Shown piece after piece: positions 18,503 to 26,283 of a stretch of 32,813 nucleotides of DNA. Made by a program: the position numbers and the translations under genes. The notes under the pieces were generated by a model. The model saw only the letters and a program-made list of their open reading frames with translations. It searched no databases and was not told the DNA's origin. This DNA is from Dimargaris cristalligena. Its lineage: Eukaryota; Kickxellomycota; Dimargaritomycetes; Dimargaritales; Dimargaritaceae. Every line of letters starts with the position of its first letter. Positions within the stretch are counted from its first letter, which is position 1. The stretch lies in the NCBI GenBank assembly GCA_027576995.1, contig JANBQC010000308.1, positions 1 to 32,813 of the forward strand, in the 5' to 3' direction.

Positions 18503-21500
18503 ATGAATTTTCACACGGGCCCTTTAGCCTCCCCGGTGGGATTAAATGGCTTTTCGGAGCTCACCCACACAATTGACAAAGTCAGGGGGGCCGCCGACCC
18601 CACGCCCCGTCCTGTCCATACCGGTCGCCCCATCATCGTGCTCGTTCCACAGGGTGGTCGCGAGGACAAGGACGGGGTAATTCTATCGGTTCAGGCCATC
18701 GAAACCCTCGACCAGTTCATCGACCTCGCCCGCGCCTGTCTCCACCTCTCCCCCATTGGTGACGTTCGTTTCTGTACCGCCTTGGGTGATCCACTCACCA
18801 CGTGGGCCCAAATCCAGTGTGAAATCATCGTCTATATTGAAGAGACTTGCATTCGCCGCCCCATCCCCGGTCCCAAGCCCTACCCCCTGGTGGGTAACCT
18901 GAACGTCTTCATGAATGATCTCGTCGCGGACGAGCACCGCGTCCTACTCGAATACAACCATCTGGTGTCGCTTAGTTTAATGGGCGCCCGTATTGTGTTG
19001 ACCAGTGATCCCGTCGTGGCCGAACATTTCCTGACCGAGGGCGTGTACTTTAAAAAACGCATTGTGTATCCGTTCGCCGAATTGCAGGCGGTTGCCGGCA
19101 ATGGATTATTCACCAGTGATACGGATACCGACCATTGGCGTTTAGCCCATAAGTTGCTTATTCCCGCTTTTTCGGCCAGTGCCATGCGGATTTACATTAA
19201 TCAAATGGCCGAAATCGCCTGTGACGCCGTCCGTATTTTCGAAACCTTTGCCGATCAGAATGCGGAAGTGGATATTTCCCACTGGACCACGAATATTGCC
19301 CTCGAAACGATTGCCCGGGTCGGATTCGGGTACAATTTCAATCTGCTGGATTCCCCCGAACTGGCCAGCCACCCGTTTGTCGACGCCATTAACTTTACCC
19401 TATCCGAGTGTCTAAGCCGGATGGTATTGACCCCTTATTGGAAGCACTTGCCGCTGCGCCGCAATTACGAGTTTCAGGCCAAGGTCAAACTCATGACCGA
19501 CACGGTGGACCAAGTGGTTTCTGATCGGCGCCAGGCCCCGGAACTGGAATCGACCATGCGGAAGGATATCCTGGGATACATGTTGAATGCCTACGACATT
19601 GACGAAGCCGGGGGAAAACGGTACATTGATGACATCAACATCCGTGACCAAGTGATTACCTTCCTCATTGCGGGCCACGAAACCACCAGTAACACCCTGG
19701 GCTGGTGCCTCTATTTGCTGAACCAACACCCGAAAATCATGCGCCGCGTGCTCCGCGAAATCGACGACGCCGAGTTGCCCGATAACGGCCAGCCCACGTC
19801 GCAGCAGATTGCCAAATTACCTTATCTCACCCAGTGCATTAAGGAAACGATGCGGCTGTACCCACCAATTTTCCTGTTGGTCAAGGACTGCGTGCAGGAT
19901 GCCGTATTGCCCGGCGGTTTCGAGTGTCACGCGGGCACCACCTGCCAGGTCCACACCTACGGTCTGCACCGCAACCCCGACCATTGGGGCCCAACCCCCG
20001 ATCAGTTCAACCCCGACCACTTCACCCCCGAAGCAGTGTCCCAACGGCACCCTTATGCCTGGATGCCCTTTTCCACCGGCCCGCGGTCCTGCATCGGCCT
20101 CCAATTCGCGCTGCAGGAAATGAAAATCGTGCTGGCTTATATGTTGCGCAAATTCGAGTTCCGAAATCTTAATACCACGCCCGTACCCTGGGACCCGAAG
20201 GGGATTACCCTGAAACCAATGGGCCTGCGCATGTCCGTACACCACCGGGACACGAGTAAACCGTGGTGGCAATCCACCGATGCCTCCGGGCGGGTAATGC
20301 AACGGCGCGCATCTTCGACATTTTCAGCGGGGTCGCTCATTAAGCAAATTTCAAGCCAGTCGTATATGTTCCTGGCCAGTAAGTTGAGTCATTTGGTGCT
20401 ACCGCCCACCATGATGAAGGCACCGTCGGCGCCTCTCCCGCCCATGCCCCAATTCTCGCTGCTCTTCGGTTCGAACATGGGCATGTGTGAAGAGTACGCC
20501 CGCCAACTGGGCGCCCAGCTGGCTTACTTGGGGTGTGAAATCGTGCAGTTACAGGGCTTGGATGACTGGCTGCAGGATCCCCTCAATTTTACGGCTGAGG
20601 GAGAACCCGTCCGCACGGGCAGTCACGCGCGGTCCGACCGCCATTTCACGGTGTTCCTCACGAGTACTTACAACGGCTTCGCTCCCGATAATGGGGTTAA
20701 GCTAGAAGCCTACCTCCAACGAATGGTCAAGACCAGTACGTCATCGACGGCGAATTCGCTATCCGGTTTGGGATCGGATTCGGGTTCCACCACTCGCCTC
20801 AACTCCTTGGAAACGGATCCGGATTCCGAGTCTGACCAGGATGGCAGTGTCCGCCAGGCCCGGTCCTTCCGGTTGCCCTTCAGCCACCTCCGTTTTGCCG
20901 CTTTCGGCTGTGGTAACAGCCAGTGGGTGACTTTCCAGGCTTTCCCGAAATTGATCCAAGACAGCCTCAAACACCTGGGGGCAACCTCCGTCTTTCCGCT
21001 GGGCCAATGTGACTCCGATAAGGAAGATACCGATCAGATATTTTCGGAATGGTCGGCGGAATTGGCCACGCATTTGTTTATGAAATTGAACGTGGCTCCC
21101 CGCATCGGGGCACCCGTTCCTGATGTATCCCTGACGTCGCCATCGGGTAAGAACGTGAAGACGCAGTCCCAGCCACACCTCTCGGATTTGAGGGGTCAGG
21201 AGCTCCAAACAGCCCTTGATTTGGAATTCCTCTCCGATGTGCTGGTCCACCAAGCTACGGAAGTTCCCTCTAATTCCATACTCACCACCACCAATATCAT
21301 CGCCGAGGTCTCCAGTCCTTCCAGTAGCTCCGCTGTAGCATCTTCAACCGAGCAAATCCTCCTGGAACAAGGGTACACCCCGGCTTTTGTGACTGCCAAC
21401 CACGAACTGCGCCATTATCCTACCTCCACTCCACCAGATACCCGACGGAGCACCCGGCACATTGAACTTCAGACCACCTCGCCCTGCCCGTACGAAGCGG

Positions 21501-22900
21501 GGGATCATATCGAATTAGCGCCGCAGAACCCACTGAACGCTGTGGGGGAAGTGGCCCACGCCCTGGGCTTAGACCTCCACCAGGGTTTCTCGGTATCCCC
21601 GATCAATGCCCAACGAACGGATGTGCCCATGCGTTCCCTCATCAAGGCCATTCCGCCCACTTCTACCGTGGGGGACGTCCTGGTGTATTTCGCCGATTTA
21701 TTAGGTGCCCCGCCCAAATCGCTCTACTACGCCATTGCGCAGGTCTCCGGACCTGATGATAAGCCCCAACATTACCTAGATATTGTGGCTCGTCACCCCC
21801 ACCTCCGGGAATTAGGTCGCAGCCGCCATGATGATAGTGACAAGACGGCCCGGGCCCTCAAGGCCCTTCAGGCCCAGTACCGGACGACAGCCGAGCTGCT
21901 CGTGGGAACCGCGGATTGGACAACCCATTTACTGGGGTTCGGCTGGGCCGAATGGTTGGTCCATTTGCACAGTATGGCCCCGCGACGCTACTCCGTAGCC
22001 AGTTCACCCCGGGGCCTGCGCCACCACCGTTTGGCAGACTCGGAGGAGGAAGGTAGCCATGCTTCTGAAGTCAGCGACGGGTTGGCCGAAAGTGACGGCT
22101 GTTACCAGGCCCATTTGACCGTGGCCGTGATCAATGACCAACACCACGGGCAGCACTACCCTGGGCTAGTCTCGGGTTACCTCGCCGGATTAGCCCCCAC
22201 CCCGCCCCTGGCGGGGCTGACCTCCATGGACCAAGTAGCCCAACTCTGGGTGCGGGTTCGTTCGGAAAACCTACACTTCCGGTTACCCTTTTTCATTAAT
22301 CCGCCGCCATCATCGATGGAGGGCAAGGCCGTTGTTGCTTCACCACCACCCATGCCCATCGACACCCCTGTATTGTATAGTCAAGAGGCACCGGTCATTA
22401 TGATCGCCGCCGGATCCGGTATCGCTCCGTTCCGGGGGTTCCTACAGGCCCGTTCTGCGGAATGGCAATCGACCAGTCGGCGGTCCACCATGGCCCTCTA
22501 CTTTGGCTGCCGCGACCCCGCGGAGGACCATTTGTATGCCGACGAAATGGATAGTTACCAACGGTCCGGAATCCTGGATCACTACGCTGTGGCTTACTCA
22601 CGCGCGGATTCATCCGAATCAGATCTAGCAACCCCCCACCACCAACCTTCACCACACGCCCTCTACCGCAGCTACGTTCAACAGTGCCTCCAAGCCGACG
22701 CCGAACGCGTCTGGGATTTATGGCACCGTCAGTTGGGCTACCTTTACGTGTGCGGCTCCACTCAGCTGGATTCGGGTGTGTGGTCCGTACTTAAGGATAT
22801 GGCCCAAACCCAAGGCGGCATGTCGGCCTCCAACGCCGAACAATACCTTTTGCAAATGAAGTCGGCGGGTCGCTACTGCCAGGATGTGTGGACTCCCTAG
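18503..22900 (+). CDS. Self-sufficient cytochrome P450-diflavin reductase fusion with N-terminal beta-grasp-like domain
   Basis: A 1465-residue intronless ORF. Residues about 42-114 fold by pattern as a ubiquitin-like/doublecortin-like unit: strand IIVLVPQ, strand GVILSV, helix TLDQFIDLARACLHL, strand DVRFCTAL, strand CEIIVYIEE. The P450 domain starts at PIPGPKPYPLVGNL (120-133). It has the I-helix FLIAGHETTS (387-396), the ExxR motif E448-R451, and the heme loop FSTGPRSCIG with thiolate C530. The FMN domain follows (GSNMG at 656-660, GCGNSQW at 802-808), then the FAD domain (RRYS at 1161-1164), the NADPH domain (GSGIAPFRG from 1304) and an aromatic tail (RYCQDVW). This is the layout of CYP505/P450foxy and bacterial BM3, which hydroxylate fatty acids using NADPH. 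No transmembrane anchor is visible, so it is probably soluble. It is longer than usual (about 1050-1100) because of the N-terminal domain, the linker at about 585-645 and a Ser/Asp-rich insertion in the FMN domain (about 745-790). The substrate is unknown. Confidence 0.92.
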   Translation: MNFHTGPLASPVGLNGFSELTHTIDKVRGAADPTPRPVHTGRPIIVLVPQGGREDKDGVILSVQAIETLDQFIDLARACLHLSPIGDVRFCTALGDPLTTWAQIQCEIIVYIEETCIRRPIPGPKPYPLVGNLNVFMNDLVADEHRVLLEYNHLVSLSLMGARIVLTSDPVVAEHFLTEGVYFKKRIVYPFAELQAVAGNGLFTSDTDTDHWRLAHKLLIPAFSASAMRIYINQMAEIACDAVRIFETFADQNAEVDISHWTTNIALETIARVGFGYNFNLLDSPELASHPFVDAINFTLSECLSRMVLTPYWKHLPLRRNYEFQAKVKLMTDTVDQVVSDRRQAPELESTMRKDILGYMLNAYDIDEAGGKRYIDDINIRDQVITFLIAGHETTSNTLGWCLYLLNQHPKIMRRVLREIDDAELPDNGQPTSQQIAKLPYLTQCIKETMRLYPPIFLLVKDCVQDAVLPGGFECHAGTTCQVHTYGLHRNPDHWGPTPDQFNPDHFTPEAVSQRHPYAWMPFSTGPRSCIGLQFALQEMKIVLAYMLRKFEFRNLNTTPVPWDPKGITLKPMGLRMSVHHRDTSKPWWQSTDASGRVMQRRASSTFSAGSLIKQISSQSYMFLASKLSHLVLPPTMMKAPSAPLPPMPQFSLLFGSNMGMCEEYARQLGAQLAYLGCEIVQLQGLDDWLQDPLNFTAEGEPVRTGSHARSDRHFTVFLTSTYNGFAPDNGVKLEAYLQRMVKTSTSSTANSLSGLGSDSGSTTRLNSLETDPDSESDQDGSVRQARSFRLPFSHLRFAAFGCGNSQWVTFQAFPKLIQDSLKHLGATSVFPLGQCDSDKEDTDQIFSEWSAELATHLFMKLNVAPRIGAPVPDVSLTSPSGKNVKTQSQPHLSDLRGQELQTALDLEFLSDVLVHQATEVPSNSILTTTNIIAEVSSPSSSSAVASSTEQILLEQGYTPAFVTANHELRHYPTSTPPDTRRSTRHIELQTTSPCPYEAGDHIELAPQNPLNAVGEVAHALGLDLHQGFSVSPINAQRTDVPMRSLIKAIPPTSTVGDVLVYFADLLGAPPKSLYYAIAQVSGPDDKPQHYLDIVARHPHLRELGRSRHDDSDKTARALKALQAQYRTTAELLVGTADWTTHLLGFGWAEWLVHLHSMAPRRYSVASSPRGLRHHRLADSEEEGSHASEVSDGLAESDGCYQAHLTVAVINDQHHGQHYPGLVSGYLAGLAPTPPLAGLTSMDQVAQLWVRVRSENLHFRLPFFINPPPSSMEGKAVVASPPPMPIDTPVLYSQEAPVIMIAAGSGIAPFRGFLQARSAEWQSTSRRSTMALYFGCRDPAEDHLYADEMDSYQRSGILDHYAVAYSRADSSESDLATPHHQPSPHALYRSYVQQCLQADAERVWDLWHRQLGYLYVCGSTQLDSGVWSVLKDMAQTQGGMSASNAEQYLLQMKSAGRYCQDVWTP

Positions 22901-22956
22901 AACGCGGGTATATCTAGACTATAGCACCGCCCGGGTTGGGCACCTGTATACGATAC

Positions 22957-22991
22957 ATATATATATATATATATATTATTATTATTATTAG
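22957..22991. repeat. Compound microsatellite (AT)n-(TTA)n
   Basis: About ten AT units run directly into five or so TTA units, starting some 57 bases after the P450-reductase stop codon. It lies in the probable 3' UTR or just beyond it. Confidence 0.9.
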
Positions 22992-23110
22992 TTGACAGTG
23001 AAATTGCTGTTAACCCTATTATATTAACTTGTACCAATTCATTACGGCGGTCTTGCTATATCAATCCCTCCACTGCGATTAAATTATTACCTTTTAAACC
23101 ACAATGCATA

Positions 23111-23248
23111 TGGGTGAAATTCAAACCAGCTGTTTAAGGTCTTATATGATACATGTATGGGTGAATATATGTGAGAATAGCTTTTAACCAGTAATATTGG
23201 CCTCATCCAATGGATTTTTCATTATACAGCCTGAATGAACTTCTCCCA
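23111..23248 (+). mobile_element. MITE-like element, copy B (best preserved)
   Basis: A 138-bp non-coding element flanked by TA on both sides (23109-23110 and 23249-23250). The left end is TGGGTGAAATTC, AAACCAGC, TGTTTAAGG. The right end is ATTATACAGCCTGAATGAAC followed by TTCTCCCA, whose reverse complement matches the left end over about 29 bases. The size, TIRs and TA flanks suggest a non-autonomous Tc1/mariner-type element. It lies between the convergent 3' ends of the P450 fusion and the ATP synthase subunit e gene. Confidence 0.8.
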
Positions 23249-23251
23249 TAT

Positions 23252-23704
23252 AAATACCCCATCCTAGTCTATATTTGAAGATTTCCAGTGACGTGGTCAC
23301 TTGACTGGCATAATAAATTATGATGCAATCTCCTCCATTTTAAAGGTATTCACAATGGACTATTGCTGGTTACTGGGAGACATAGTACCGAAACTAGCCC
23401 ATACCTGTATTAGAAGGGCCCGAAACCCCTTGAACTATACAGTCACCCCTCAAGTCGTGTCGAAAGACGCTAGATTGAACCAAAGTGGTTTAATAGGGGG
23501 TTTTCTAGAAATAAACGATGATTGGTGAAGCAGATTGTAGGGTAAAGTCCCAGAGTGTATAAATAGCTACTCGCCGTAAAATTCAGAGAGATTAAGCACT
23601 AAGCCCTTAAGGTTGCCTGGGATAAGGCATGAAAGCCGGATAACCGGCAATCGCTCGCGAACATAGAGAAGAACAAAAAAAAAATAGTCGGGTTAGCGAT
23701 GAAT
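23252..23704. other. 3' spacer between MITE copy B and the subunit e gene
   Basis: A 75-codon plus-strand frame at 23301-23528 and a TATAAATAG at about 23559 are present, but nothing recognisable as a gene. A short inverted repeat CCGGATAACCGG sits at about 23637-23648. The A run near 23675-23685 lies in the expected 3' UTR of the minus-strand subunit e gene. Confidence 0.4.
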
Positions 23705-24527
23705 TTAGGCCTTGGACGACGAGTCGACGTAGTTCAGGTACTTCTCGAGGTCAAATTGGGGGTTCTCAGGGTCGGAGATCACTAGTGAGACCAAATGGGA
23801 TACAAACCCAACGGGTAAATGGAAGTAAGGATATAGATAGTGACTGGGTTAGACCGCGCATAGCAATATCAAATCAAAATAGAGAGCATCCGGGGCAAAT
23901 GGCGACTAGTATCGTACACAGCGATGTAAATAGTCGTAGGATAGTAATAGATAGAGGGACTCGTAACCTACCTTCGGCGGTGGACTGGGCGGCCTTAAGC
24001 TGGGCGTACTCATTCTTAGCCTTGGCAATCAGGTTCTCGTAATGCCGGTATTCCTCGCGCTTAGCTTCCTCTCCCTTGTTTTGTAGTAGGGTGTTGTTGT
24101 GCACGTAACCGTAGACGAGGCCGGAGGCCAGGGCGCCATAACGAAGGTACTATAGTTTTTTTTTTAACAAAAAAAATAAACATGGTTCATAAGCAATTGG
24201 TGCAATATAAGTTAGTCGATTGAGAAAGGTGCTAGATTAACGGAATGGCTGGGGTAATCGTTTTCTAGTCAACCTGGTGGTGACTATACGGGAATATATA
24301 TAGTCATAATTTGGCCTCTATATACCACCCTGCCCCAGAGTGGCGCATGCTAGGGTCCCATGAATGGATGGGGGGTGTATGTCTTGGCAGGCAATCCGTG
24401 GATCCAGGAGGGTTTTGAGCGGCGGGCTCCCTGAAATGGACCAAAGAGGCCTTCAAAAGGGCCGAGCAACCCAACAGTGCCGAAGTGAGATCCGCTGGTG
24501 ACTTACTTTAACAAGAGGCGAGGTCAT
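23705..24527 (-). CDS. TIM11: Mitochondrial F1Fo ATP synthase subunit e (Tim11/Atp21), three exons
   Basis: Read on the minus strand, exons 24527-24507, 24149-23972 and 23781-23705 join to a 91-residue protein (276 nt with stop). The introns are GTAAGT...CTATAG (357 nt, phase 0) and GTAGGT...CACTAG (190 nt, phase 1). The start MTSPLVK runs into YLRYGALASGLVYGYVHNN, a single membrane helix with the GxxxG motif GLVYG typical of subunit e. A charged coiled-coil-like stretch (EEAKREEYRHYENLIAKAKN and EYAQLK) comes next, and a tail SDPENPQFDLEKYLNYV matches the DPxxxFDxE end of the fungal family. Subunit e sits in the inner membrane and supports ATP synthase dimers and cristae shape. The length agrees with the family (about 90-100). 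The ATG has an AAAA context and a CT-rich leader. All junctions follow consensus and keep the frame. Confidence 0.9.
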
Positions 24528-26184
24528 TTTTGATAGCGAGAGATTGGGGGATAGGTGAATCCAAGAGGTAACTTAGAAAGAAGCGTAGGGCACAAGATCA
24601 CCGAGGAAAAGGGCGAAAAGCGAATGAATGCAAACCGAGGAATTGGAGACAAAGTATACACACACAAGTAAAGGAACAGCGGGACTTAACCTGACAGGAT
24701 AACAGCAGTTGGTAGGGCTAGGCCTCCTCTCCCACTCTCTTCTCTCTCAAGGCTTTGGAGAATAGTAAATTTCGCACTTTGATGGGGGGGCTGGTGATTG
24801 GGGAAGGGAAGACAGAGACACCACACATACTTACCAAACGAAAGAGCCCCTATAATAGCAACTACGCACAAGCTATATAATTCATTAGTCCAGGAGTTCG
24901 CCAGTGGCATGGTCCCGGGTTTTCGATTGGTTCTCCATTTATTTCCCCGCTTTGGTTGGGGTTCGGCAAAATGGACACCACTACTACTCTACCCTAGCCA
25001 AACCGTTTGCTCTACATCTCAACAATAGGAAATAATAACACGGCTGACTTCAGGAAATTTATACATACTGCTTGCAACACAAAATTCCTTCGGAGATAAT
25101 ATGGGCTTGGTCCAGCCCAAGCAGACCCCCGTAAAAGTACTGTGAGCCAACCCTAGAAATTCAGAATAAAATTCTCCAAGAAGGTGTAAATGCCTACAAG
25201 GTAAATCACCATTTCTCGGTTCGCATGACATGAACCCCTTCACCTAACAACCAGCGACTGGCCCAACCTTTCCCCCTTCGAATTCCCTTATGGAATAGTT
25301 GGTTCTGTATTCTTTGTGATATATAGGCCAAATACATCCTTTGTGGGAGGTGGGTATTAAGAAAATGATCTATAAAGTTAATGAGAAATAGGTCCAGTTC
25401 CGCTGTTGAACGAAAACCCTGGTTGATAAGACAGGGTTTACTGATGAAATTAGATTTAGTGTCTATTATCACGCATCCACATTCCATTCAGAATCCCAAA
25501 CAGCCGTACTACATTCTGGCCATATCTCTTTCATGTTGCTATAGCATCCTCACAGTAAATGGCCGGTGCATTACTTGCTTTATACAGGGAACAGTACAGC
25601 AGATAGTTACGGTTAGCGTCTCTTAATTTACCTACCTCGTAACCAGGCCACTCTCTCTCTAAGAGCATCGCATAATTATCCATACATATATTATTATTGG
25701 GCAGAGGTTAGACGGCTAATAAAGCAGTGCGGTACAGCAAGATGCAAGTGGTAAAGACGAGGATTGGAGTACTCCGGCCTCCTCTGTGGTTGCATCCACT
25801 GCATAATATCTTCACGTAAAACCACTCAAGGGGACTACTAGGCAGTAGCCATATATCTATTACATGATTTCGGTGATTATGTATAGCAGGGGTTGCACTA
25901 CCCATTAAATATAAGGAAAACGTATATTTACCAAAACAATGGGCTAAGACTGGCCACTAATAATGTCCCCCAATATATATAATCGGCCCCTCGATATCGA
26001 ATGCCTTCCACTCTCCCTTTCCCACCCCCGCCCTCGCTTCCATATTCAGCTTCCATACCATATACCTTGTATCACCCGCCAGCTTGGATTCACTTTTACG
26101 GGCAATGGCAATATTGCCCTGCCATCTTTTATTCCTCCATCTGCTTGTCTCACTTGTTTAGACACCAACTAACTTGCCTTTTAC
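24528..26184. other. Gene-poor spacer upstream of subunit e
   Basis: The first 60 bases hold the CT-rich leader (minus sense) of subunit e. Further on there is a minus-strand ATG at 24910 opening a 25-codon hydrophobic exon-like frame with a GTAAGTATG donor, and a 93-codon minus frame at 25206-25487. Both are described as findings and neither is firm. A CT-rich segment at about 25995-26180 resembles the promoters seen elsewhere in this window. Confidence 0.35.
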
Positions 26185-26283
26185 CATGACCTCTACCGAT
26201 ATTTATCAGTCCTGTCCACCCCACACCATGGGTCACCGTGCCTCCAGCTCCGCTTCCAAGGCATGCCCGGCCAGCTATCACTA
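26185..26283 (+). CDS. Small ORF of unknown function behind a promoter-like tract
   Basis: A 32-codon frame (MTSTDIYQSCPPHTMGHRAS, then SSASKACPASYH) starts at an ATG in good context (TTTACCATGA), right after a CT-rich tract like those preceding the real genes here. Its codons are more GC-rich than the surroundings. It has no convincing splice donor before its TAA. The 157-codon open stretch at 26410-26880, preceded by an AG, is in the same frame. It could be a true small protein, the first exon of a damaged gene, or chance. Confidence 0.2.
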
